DNA from: Pseudomonadota bacterium
GTDB taxonomy: Bacteria > Pseudomonadota > Gammaproteobacteria > Burkholderiales > Burkholderiaceae_C
Direction of reading: 5' to 3'
Assembly: GCA_030918015.1 (NCBI GenBank)
Contig: JAUPTP010000217.1
Span: forward strand, 1-5,174
Length of the DNA: 5,174 nt
Below, piece by piece: positions 1 to 5,174 of the stretch; within the stretch, counting starts at the first letter, position 1, and the number at the start of each line of letters is the position of its first letter. The position numbers and the translations under genes were made by a program. A model generated the notes under the pieces. That model did no database searches. It worked only from the letters and a program-made list of their open reading frames with translations, and was not told where the DNA came from.

Positions 1-33
1 TGCCTGCATCGGGTCCAGCCTGCCTCGTGCAGG

Positions 34-45
34 ATCTCGCGAGAT
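34..45. promoter_or_regulatory. Perfect 12-bp palindrome, possible operator
   Basis: ATCTCGCGAGAT is identical to its reverse complement and lies about 110 bp before the start of the first gene. Position and symmetry would suit a dimeric repressor such as a sugar-responsive LacI-family regulator, but that is only inference. Palindromes of the same length also occur by chance inside glgB in this window (2101-2112 and 3712-3723), so symmetry alone is weak evidence. Confidence 0.2.
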
Positions 46-99
46 TGGCCGGAAAATGGCGCGTTTTTTGCAGTGTTGTCTTGCCGCAAGGTGGAACAG

Positions 100-112
100 G
101 CGGGTCTCCCGC
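100..112 (+). other. Small GC hairpin in the leader region
   Basis: GCGGG and CCCGC form a 5-bp stem closed by a three-base TCT loop, about 40 nt before the start codon. No T-tract follows, so it is not an intrinsic terminator. It could shape the 5' untranslated RNA if transcription starts upstream, or it could be incidental in GC-rich DNA. Confidence 0.2.
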
Positions 113-152
113 AGGATGGGTTCCGCCACGGTTACATGGCAAGATGAAGCAC

Positions 153-1820
153 ATGACCCAGAACGCGCAAAAAACGTCAACGATCTCGCCGGCCTGGTGG
201 CGCGGCGCGGTGATCTACCAGATCTACCCGCGCAGCTTCCAGGACAGCAATGGGGATGGCATCGGCGACCTGCCCGGCATCACCGCGCGGCTCGACCATG
301 TGGCGTCGCTCGGCGTCGACGCGATCTGGATCTCGCCCTTCTTCCGCAGCCCGATGAAGGACTTCGGCTACGACGTGGCCGACTACCGCGACGTCGATCC
401 GATCTTCGGCACGCTGGCCGACTTCGACGCGCTGCTGGCGCGCGCGCACCAGCTCGGCCTGCGGGTGATGATCGACCAGGTGCTCTCGCACACCTCCGAC
501 CAGCACGCCTGGTTCCAGGAAAGCCGCCTGAGCCGCGACAACCCGAAGAGCGACTGGTATGTCTGGGCCGATGCCCGGCCCGACGGCACGCCGCCGAACA
601 ACTGGCTGAGCGTCTTCGGCGGCAGCGCCTGGCAGTGGGACTCGCGCCGGCGCCAGTACTACCTGCACAGCTTCCTCACCAGTCAGCCTGACCTGAACTT
701 CCACAACCCGGCGGTGCAGGACGCGCTGCTCGGCGAGGTGCGCTTCTGGTGCGAGAAGGGCGTCGACGGCTTCCGCTTCGATGCCTGCAACCACCAGTTC
801 CACGACGCGCAGCTGCGCGACAACCCGCCGGCGCAGGGCGGCGAGGTCTCGACGGTGCGCGCCGACAACCCCTACGCGATGCAGCAGCACCTGCACGACA
901 AGAGCCGGCCCGAGAACCTGGTGTTCCTCGAGCGGCTGCGCGGCGTGCTCGATGCCTTCGGCGCAGCCAGCATCGGCGAGGTCGGCGACGAGAACGCGCC
1001 GCCGCTGATGGCCGACTACACCGAGGCCGGGCGCCGCCTGCACATGGCCTACAGCTTCAGCCTGCTGACCGCCCACTGCGCGCCGTCGCATCTGCGCGCC
1101 GAGGTCGAGAAGCTCGAGCGCGAGATCGCGCGCACCGGCGGCTGGGGCTGCTGGGCCTTCTCCAACCATGACGTGCCGCGGGTGGCCAGCCGCTGGTCGA
1201 GCGACGGCCAGCCCGACGACCGCCGCACGAAGCTGCAGCTGGCGATGCTGCTGACGCTGCGCGGCAGCGTCTGCCTCTACCAGGGCGAGGAACTCGGCCT
1301 GCCCGAGGCCGACGTGCCCTACGAGCGGCTGCAGGATCCCTACGGCCTGGCCTTCTGGCCGGAGTTCAAGGGCCGCGACGGCTGCCGCACGCCGATGCCC
1401 TGGCAGGCCGACGAGGTACAGGCCGGTTTCTCGACCGCCGAGCCCTGGCTGCCGGTCAGCGCGGCGCAGCAGGCGCGCGCGGTCGATCGCCAGCAGGCCG
1501 CGCCGGGCTCGGTGCTGAAGACCGCGCAGGCGCTGCTGGCCTGGCGCCGCGCCACGCCGCTGCTGCGCGAAGGGAACATCGTGTTTCTCGATGCACCCGA
1601 CGAGGTGCTGATGTTCGAGCGCCGCGGGGCCCCTGCGGATGCACCACAGATGTGCATGCTGCTGGCCTTCAACACCTCGGACCGGCCGATCGAGGTGCCG
1701 CTGCCGGCCGCCTGGCAGGGCGTCGCGCTGCAGACCGGCACCCCGCTGGGCGCCTCGGCGCGCCTGTCTGCCGATGGCCTGCGTCTGCAGATCGATCCGC
1801 TTGGCGCGGCGATTGCATAA
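153..1820 (+). CDS. GH13 alpha-glucosidase (GH13_23-like)
   Basis: The enzyme hydrolyses terminal alpha-linked glucose from maltose or short malto-oligosaccharides, probably in the cytoplasm, since no signal peptide is visible. The 555-residue protein opens the barrel with YQIYPRSF (22-29) and a calcium-type loop [10 protein letters not shown] (31-40). GH13 region I is DQVLSHTSD (from D108), followed by QPDLNFH (178-184). The expected catalytic triad is nucleophile D210 (in FRFDACN), acid/base E276 (in IGEVGD) and D340 (in SNHDVPR). The DQV-SHTSD and QPDLNFH motifs fit the GH13_23 alpha-glucosidases of proteobacteria, which are usually about 540 residues long. A C-terminal beta domain ends the chain. 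Residue 211, after the nucleophile, is Ala; oligo-1,6-glucosidases usually have Val there, so alpha-1,4 preference is inferred. The start chosen is the second ATG of MKHM, 9 nt after a weak GGCAAG; ATG 144 is an alternative, and the in-frame GTG at 27 would add unconserved residues. glgB follows after 37 nt, suggesting one operon. Confidence 0.9.
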   Translation: MTQNAQKTSTISPAWWRGAVIYQIYPRSFQDSNGDGIGDLPGITARLDHVASLGVDAIWISPFFRSPMKDFGYDVADYRDVDPIFGTLADFDALLARAHQLGLRVMIDQVLSHTSDQHAWFQESRLSRDNPKSDWYVWADARPDGTPPNNWLSVFGGSAWQWDSRRRQYYLHSFLTSQPDLNFHNPAVQDALLGEVRFWCEKGVDGFRFDACNHQFHDAQLRDNPPAQGGEVSTVRADNPYAMQQHLHDKSRPENLVFLERLRGVLDAFGAASIGEVGDENAPPLMADYTEAGRRLHMAYSFSLLTAHCAPSHLRAEVEKLEREIARTGGWGCWAFSNHDVPRVASRWSSDGQPDDRRTKLQLAMLLTLRGSVCLYQGEELGLPEADVPYERLQDPYGLAFWPEFKGRDGCRTPMPWQADEVQAGFSTAEPWLPVSAAQQARAVDRQQAAPGSVLKTAQALLAWRRATPLLREGNIVFLDAPDEVLMFERRGAPADAPQMCMLLAFNTSDRPIEVPLPAAWQGVALQTGTPLGASARLSADGLRLQIDPLGAAIA

Positions 1821-1857
1821 CTTTCGCTCATTGCTGTCTTCTCGCTCTTCTCGCCCC
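1821..1857 (+). promoter_or_regulatory. Pyrimidine-rich spacer before glgB with no Shine-Dalgarno
   Basis: Of these 37 bases, 31 are pyrimidines, and no purine-rich Shine-Dalgarno sequence precedes the glgB ATG. Initiation may rely on an unstructured pyrimidine-rich leader, for example through ribosomal protein S1, or on coupling to translation of the preceding gene. Both are inferences. There is no room for a full promoter unless it lies inside the upstream gene, and no terminator hairpin is present. Confidence 0.5.
1837..1854 (+). repeat. Perfect 9-bp tandem repeat (two copies)
   Basis: TCTTCTCGC occurs twice, back to back, and ends three bases before the glgB ATG. In the glgB frame it would read Ser-Ser-Arg twice, but it lies upstream of the supported start. 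Copy-number change by slippage would move the gene spacing in 9-nt steps and leave both coding regions intact. Confidence 0.8.
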
Positions 1858-4137
1858 ATGCCCCGCAAGACCTCCGCTCCGTCCCCGGCTCCGGCCGCCC
1901 CTGCGAAGAAGACCTCCCCGGCGCCGGACACCGGCCGGGTGGATGCCGCGACGCTGGACGCGCTGATGCGCGCCGACCACGGCGACCCGTTCTCGGTGCT
2001 GGGCATGCATCACACCGGCACCGCGCTGGTGGTGCGTGCGCTGCTGCCCGGCGCGGCCGAGGTCGAGCTGCTCGATGCGCAGGGCCGGCGGCTGTGCGCG
2101 CTGGCGCGCCAGGAGAGCAGCGCGCTGTTCACCGGTGCGGTGCCGCGCCGGCGCAATCCGTTCGCCTACCGGCTGCGCGTCCGCTGGACCGATGCCGAGG
2201 GCCGCGCGCTCGAGCCGGTGGTGGTCGACGACGCCTACCGCTTCGCGCCGCTGATCCGCGACACCGACCTCTACCTGCTGGCCGAGGGGACGCACCACCG
2301 GCCCTACGAGTGGATGGGCGCGCATCCGCAGATCCACGAGGGCACCGGTGGCACCCGCTTCGTGGTCTGGGCGCCGAGCGCACGCCGCGTCTCGGTGGTC
2401 GGCAGCTTCAACCAGTGGGACGGCCGGCGCCACCTGATGCGCCGCCGCCATGAATGCGGGCTGTGGGAGATCTTCGTGCCGCAGGTGGGCGAGGGCGATC
2501 TCTACAAGTTCGAGGTGCTGGGCGCCGACGGCGTGGTGCGCATCAAGGCCGACCCCTATGCCTTCCGCGCCGAGGTGCGGCCGCAGACCGCCTCGGTGGT
2601 GCAGCGCCTGCTGCCCGGCGTGGCGATCGACGAGACGCGCCGCCAGGCCAATGCGCTGGACGCGGCAGTGTCGATCTACGAGGTGCATCTGGGCTCGTGG
2701 CGGCGCGGCGAGGACGGCCGCTGGCTCAGCTACCGCGAGCTGGCCGAGCAGCTGGTGCCCTATGTGCGCGACCTGGGTTTCACCCACATCGAGCTGCTGC
2801 CGGTGCACGAGCACCCCTTCGACGGCTCCTGGGGCTACCAGCCAACCGGCCTCTATGCGCCGACCTCGCGCTTCGGCACGCCGGAGGACTTCCGCGCCTT
2901 CGTCGATGCGGCGCACGCGGCCGGGCTGGGCGTGATCCTGGACTGGGTGCCGGGCCACTTCCCGACCGACGCCTTCGCGCTGGCCGAGTTCGACGGCACG
3001 CACCTCTACGAGCACGCCGATCCGCGCGAGGGCTTCCACCAGGACTGGAACACGCTGATCTACAACTACGGCCGCACCGAGGTGCGCAACTTCCTGGTCG
3101 GCAACGCGCTGTACTGGATCGAGCGCTTCGGCATCGACGGCCTGCGGGTGGACGCGGTGGCCTCGATGCTCTACCGCGACTACAGCCGCCGCGACGGCGA
3201 GTGGATCCCCAACCGCCATGGCGGCCGCGAGAACCTCGAGGCGATCGAGTTCCTGCGCCGCGCCAACTTCATCATCGGCACGCAGCGCCCCGAGGCGGTG
3301 ATGGTGGCCGAGGAATCGACCTCCTTCCCGATGGTGTCGCGCCCGCCCTCGCCGGACCTGCAGTCCGGCGGCCTGGGCTTCCACTACAAGTGGAACATGG
3401 GCTGGATGAACGACACGCTGGCCTACTTCTCGCGCGACCCGGTCTACCGCAGCCATCACCACGACCAGCTGCGCTTCTCGCTGATGTACGCGTTCAGCGA
3501 GAACTTCGTGCTGCCGCTCTCGCATGACGAGGTGGTGCACGGCAAGGGCTCGCTGATCCGCAAGATGCCCGGCGACGACTGGCAGAAGTTCGCCAACCTG
3601 CGCGCCTACCTCGGCTTCATGTGGGGCCACCCCGGCAAGAAGCTGCTGTTCATGGGCTGCGAGTTCGCGCAGTGGAACGAGTGGAACGAGGCCGCGCAGC
3701 TCGACTGGCCGCTGCTCGAGCAGGCGCCGCATGCCGGCATGCAGCGCCTGGTGCGTGACCTCAATGCGGTGCTGCGCCACTATCCGGCGCTGCACCAGCG
3801 CGACGTGCAGCCCGACGGCTTCGCCTGGGTCAGCCACGAGGACGCGCAGCATTCGGTGATCGTCTTCGAGCGCCGTGCCGCGCCCGACGAGACGGGCCAC
3901 GCCGCGCGGGTGCTGGTGATCTGCAACCTGACGCCGGTGGTGCGCCACGGCTGGCGCATCGGCGTGCCGCAGGCCGGCGCCTGGCGCGAGCTGATCAACA
4001 CCGACCAGGCGGTCTACGGCGGCTCGGGCGTCGGCAACGGTGTGCTCGAGAGCGAGGCGCTGCCGTGGCAGGACCAGGCGCAGTCGATCGTCATGACGCT
4101 GCCGCCGCTGGCCACCGTGATGCTGGTGATCGATTGA
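1858..4137 (+). CDS. glgB: 1,4-alpha-glucan (glycogen) branching enzyme GlgB
   Basis: GlgB cuts an alpha-1,4-glucan chain and transfers the released piece to a 6-hydroxyl, creating the alpha-1,6 branches of glycogen in the cytoplasm. The 759-residue protein has the four-part layout of long-form proteobacterial GlgB: N1 domain about 28-130 ([10 protein letters not shown] at 42-51), CBM48-like N2 domain about 155-245 ([20 protein letters not shown]), GH13 barrel about 285-630 and an all-beta C-terminal domain to the end. Catalytic signatures are complete: D362 to H367 in DWVPGH, nucleophile D432 in LRVDAVASM, acid/base E485 in AEEST, and H556-D557 in SHDEVVHGK. The nucleophile to acid/base spacing of 53 residues equals that of E. 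coli D405 to E458. E. coli GlgB has 728 residues; the extra length is mainly an Ala/Pro/Ser/Lys-rich tail (1-27). The start is the first ATG after the preceding gene; frame extension upstream only shadows that gene. No Shine-Dalgarno is visible. glgX begins 20 nt after the stop. Confidence 0.97.
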   Translation: MPRKTSAPSPAPAAPAKKTSPAPDTGRVDAATLDALMRADHGDPFSVLGMHHTGTALVVRALLPGAAEVELLDAQGRRLCALARQESSALFTGAVPRRRNPFAYRLRVRWTDAEGRALEPVVVDDAYRFAPLIRDTDLYLLAEGTHHRPYEWMGAHPQIHEGTGGTRFVVWAPSARRVSVVGSFNQWDGRRHLMRRRHECGLWEIFVPQVGEGDLYKFEVLGADGVVRIKADPYAFRAEVRPQTASVVQRLLPGVAIDETRRQANALDAAVSIYEVHLGSWRRGEDGRWLSYRELAEQLVPYVRDLGFTHIELLPVHEHPFDGSWGYQPTGLYAPTSRFGTPEDFRAFVDAAHAAGLGVILDWVPGHFPTDAFALAEFDGTHLYEHADPREGFHQDWNTLIYNYGRTEVRNFLVGNALYWIERFGIDGLRVDAVASMLYRDYSRRDGEWIPNRHGGRENLEAIEFLRRANFIIGTQRPEAVMVAEESTSFPMVSRPPSPDLQSGGLGFHYKWNMGWMNDTLAYFSRDPVYRSHHHDQLRFSLMYAFSENFVLPLSHDEVVHGKGSLIRKMPGDDWQKFANLRAYLGFMWGHPGKKLLFMGCEFAQWNEWNEAAQLDWPLLEQAPHAGMQRLVRDLNAVLRHYPALHQRDVQPDGFAWVSHEDAQHSVIVFERRAAPDETGHAARVLVICNLTPVVRHGWRIGVPQAGAWRELINTDQAVYGGSGVGNGVLESEALPWQDQAQSIVMTLPPLATVMLVID
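3712..3750. repeat. Near-perfect 30-bp inverted repeat plus overlapping 12-bp palindrome, inside glgB
   Basis: Bases 3721-3735 and 3736-3750 are reverse complements at 14 of 15 positions with no spacer; the only mismatch is C3728 against A3743. The central 14 bp (3729-3742, GCATGCCGGCATGC) and the outer arms (CAGGCGC and GCGCCTG) are perfect. A second perfect palindrome, CTGCTCGAGCAG, covers 3712-3723 and overlaps its left edge. The sequence encodes GlgB residues 622-631 ([10 protein letters not shown]) in a surface-loop region after the conserved LDW motif. RNA from either strand could form a stable hairpin here. Function is unknown and chance is not excluded. Confidence 0.75.
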
Positions 4138-4157
4138 CGGATCGGTCGGGTCGGGTG
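4138..4157 (+). promoter_or_regulatory. Short G-rich glgB-glgX spacer and initiation region
   Basis: The 20-nt gap carries TCGG-TCGGG-TCGGG (4142-4155), directly followed by TG-ATG. There is no classical AGGAGG at proper distance from the ATG at 4158. GGTGAT (4154-4159) matches the 3' part of an extended Shine-Dalgarno and sits 7 nt before an in-frame GTG at 4167, which makes that GTG a real alternative start. A GTG at 4155 is also in frame. The tiny gap favours co-transcription, and perhaps translational coupling, with glgB. Confidence 0.5.
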
Positions 4158-5174
4158 ATGAAGGTCGTGAGGATCGAGGCGGGCTGGCCGGCGCCGCTGG
4201 GCGCGACGCCGGTCGCGGGCGGGCTGGACATCGCGGTGTGGGCGCCGGACGCGACGGCGGTCGAGGTCGGCCTGTTCGATGCGGACGGCCAGGTGGAACA
4301 GGCGCGGGTGCGGCTGCCATGCTGCACCGACGGCGTCTGGCATGGCCGGCTGCTGGGCGAAGGGCTGGGCGCGGGCACGGTCTACGGCCTGCGCGCGCAC
4401 GGGCCCTGGGCGCCGCGCGAGGGGCACCGCTTCAATCCGGCCCGGGTGCTGCTCGACCCGTGGGCGCAGGCGGTGGTCGGCACCCATGGCGGGCCGGGCG
4501 TCGACCTGAGCCTCTACCACGGCCATGATGCCGCCGACGCGCGCCAGCCCGACACGCGTGACAACGCCGCGGTCGCGCTGAAGGCACGGGTGGTCGCGCC
4601 GACGCCGAAGGTCGATCCGACCGAGCGCCCGCGCCATCCGGCCGACCGGGTGGTGATCGCCGAGGCGCATGTGCGCTCGACGACGATGCGCCATCCCGGC
4701 ATTCCCGCCGAGCTGCGCGGCAGCTACGCCGCGATGGCGCACCCGGCGATGATCGCGCACTGGCAGGCGCTGGGCGTGACCACGCTGAGCCTGCTGCCGG
4801 TGCATGCGCGCGCCGACGAGGAGCGGCTGCAGCGCCTGGGCCTGTCCAACCACTGGGGCTATTCCAGCATCGGCTTCCTGGCGCCGGAGCCGCGCTACTG
4901 GAGCGGCCGCCCCGGCACCACGCCCGAGGGCGAGTTCCGCCAGATGGTGCGCGACCTGCACGCCGCCGGCCTGGAGGTGGTGCTGGACGTGGTCTACAAC
5001 CACAGCGCCGAGACCGACGAGCTGGGCCCGACGCTGTCGCTGCGCGGCCTGGCCAATGCGCGCGCCTACCACCTGCGCCGGGCCGAGGGCCGCGCCGATC
5101 TCTACGAGAACTGGACCGGCTGCGGCAACTGCCTGAATCTGGCCGAGCCGCGCATGGTCGAGCTGGTGGCCGGC
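4158..5174 (+). CDS. glgX: Glycogen debranching enzyme GlgX, 5' part (cut by window end)
   Basis: GlgX hydrolyses alpha-1,6 branch points of phosphorylase-trimmed glycogen, releasing short malto-oligosaccharides in the cytoplasm. The frame has no stop and continues past the window, giving 339 residues of an enzyme that has 657 in E. coli. An N-terminal CBM48-like domain (about 10-105) begins with PAPLGA (11-16) and contains HGPW (81-84) and GHRFNP (89-94), hallmarks of GlgX/isoamylase-type debranchers. The GH13 barrel then starts, with LPVHA near 213-217, LGLSNHWGY (227-235), region I LDVVYNHSAE (276-285) and ENWTGCGN (317-324). The nucleophile should lie about 17 residues beyond the end, so activity cannot be judged. 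Odd points: IAEAHVRSTT (167-176) has Ala168 where IYEAHVKGLT-like sequences have Tyr; His232 stands in for Tyr in NYWGY; Cys325 replaces the usual Thr of CGNT; and there is a Cys55-Cys56 pair. The start is ATG 4158; GTG 4155 and GTG 4167 are alternatives. Confidence 0.93.
   Translation, partial: MKVVRIEAGWPAPLGATPVAGGLDIAVWAPDATAVEVGLFDADGQVEQARVRLPCCTDGVWHGRLLGEGLGAGTVYGLRAHGPWAPREGHRFNPARVLLDPWAQAVVGTHGGPGVDLSLYHGHDAADARQPDTRDNAAVALKARVVAPTPKVDPTERPRHPADRVVIAEAHVRSTTMRHPGIPAELRGSYAAMAHPAMIAHWQALGVTTLSLLPVHARADEERLQRLGLSNHWGYSSIGFLAPEPRYWSGRPGTTPEGEFRQMVRDLHAAGLEVVLDVVYNHSAETDELGPTLSLRGLANARAYHLRRAEGRADLYENWTGCGNCLNLAEPRMVELVAG

Larger units (their letters stand above)
1..152. other. Non-coding region upstream of the alpha-glucosidase gene
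   Basis: This stretch has clearly lower GC than the genes (90 of the first 150 bases are G or C) and no third-position GC bias in any frame. Open frames cross it, but their translations look like no protein family, so I read it as the intergenic and 5' untranslated region. It contains a perfect 12-bp palindrome (34-45), a run of six T (64-69), a small inverted repeat CTTGC-C-GCAAG (80-90), a hairpin with a 5-bp GC stem and a TCT loop (100-112), and the heptamer GCAGGAT twice (29-35 and 111-117). No good sigma70 -35/-10 pair is visible. The promoter is therefore not located and may lie here or further upstream. Confidence 0.6.

Noticed and set aside
38..69. Intrinsic terminator: CGCG...CGCG followed by six T
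   Set aside because: The arms (38-41 and 60-63) give only four pairs around an 18-base interior, and the alternative GCC/GGC stem has three pairs. This is too weak to call a terminator despite the T-run.
1..147. Possible C-terminal end of an upstream gene (open frame from base 1 to TGA at 145-147)
   Set aside because: The 48-residue translation is Cys/Arg-rich without recognisable motifs, codon use does not match the real genes, and the stop would overlap the next gene's start region. Non-coding DNA is more likely.
27..152. N-terminal extension of the alpha-glucosidase from an in-frame GTG at 27
   Set aside because: The added 42 residues lack third-position GC bias, resemble no GH13 N-terminus and are neither a signal peptide nor a known domain. 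The family normally begins shortly before the [15 protein letters not shown] segment.
1639..1657. Six-base stem ATGCAC/GTGCAT with a 7-base loop near the alpha-glucosidase end
   Set aside because: The stem is short, lies within coding sequence and has no T-tract, so it does not support a terminator or regulatory element.
1639..1857. Upstream extension of GlgB in the same frame, overlapping the alpha-glucosidase end
   Set aside because: The extension translates to Arg/Cys/Pro-rich shadow sequence of the preceding gene. Similarity to GlgB starts only well after the ATG at 1858.
177..2006. A 609-codon open frame on the minus strand opposite the alpha-glucosidase
   Set aside because: Its translation is Ala/Arg/Val/Gln-rich low-complexity sequence with no family motif. 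It mirrors the GC-rich codon pattern of a clearly identified gene on the other strand and crosses the gene boundary.
2101..2112. 12-bp palindrome CTGGCGCGCCAG in glgB
   Set aside because: It is short and inside coding sequence, and GC-rich Leu/Ala/Arg/Gln codons readily create such symmetry. Useful only as a control for judging other palindromes in the window.
1828..4320. An 830-codon open frame on the minus strand opposite glgB
   Set aside because: Long antisense frames are expected opposite genes with very high third-position GC. The translation is compositionally biased and matches no recognisable domain.
4014..5072. A 352-codon open frame on the minus strand opposite the glgB end and glgX
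   Set aside because: It has the same shadow character, and it covers the strongly conserved GlgX coding sequence on the plus strand.

Overview
The window looks like a piece of the chromosome of a GC-rich proteobacterium, most likely a betaproteobacterium of the Burkholderiales. The GlgB and GlgX proteins resemble the proteobacterial enzymes as I remember them from E. coli. The coding DNA is strongly GC-biased at third codon positions: one 60-base stretch of glgB that I counted is 73% GC, against 60% for bases 1-150 before the first gene. The order-level assignment is an inference from gene content and composition, not a search result.

Layout: bases 1-152 are non-coding and probably hold the 5' regulatory region of the first gene. 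Three genes follow on the plus strand with very short gaps. The first is a GH13 alpha-glucosidase (153-1820). After a 37-nt pyrimidine-rich spacer comes glgB, the glycogen branching enzyme (1858-4137). After a 20-nt G-rich spacer comes glgX, the glycogen debranching enzyme (from 4158). glgX runs off the window end as an uninterrupted 339-codon frame with no stop, cut about 17 residues before the expected catalytic nucleophile. No RNA gene, mobile element, CRISPR array or convincing terminator was seen.

The three enzymes form one alpha-glucan module. GlgB adds alpha-1,6 branches to a growing alpha-1,4-glucan. GlgX removes short branches from phosphorylase-trimmed glycogen and releases malto-oligosaccharides. 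The alpha-glucosidase can hydrolyse such oligosaccharides to glucose. The tight same-strand spacing suggests co-transcription. The chain-making enzymes (GlgC/GlgA or GlgE/TreS) are not in the window, and a continuation into malQ/treZ/treY is possible.

I do not see an undescribed system; this is a fairly ordinary glycogen locus. Points worth a second look are a near-perfect 30-bp inverted repeat inside glgB, a 9-bp tandem repeat in a leader without a Shine-Dalgarno sequence just before glgB, a low-complexity N-terminal tail on GlgB, several substitutions at normally conserved GlgX positions, and an alanine after the alpha-glucosidase nucleophile that suggests maltase-type specificity.
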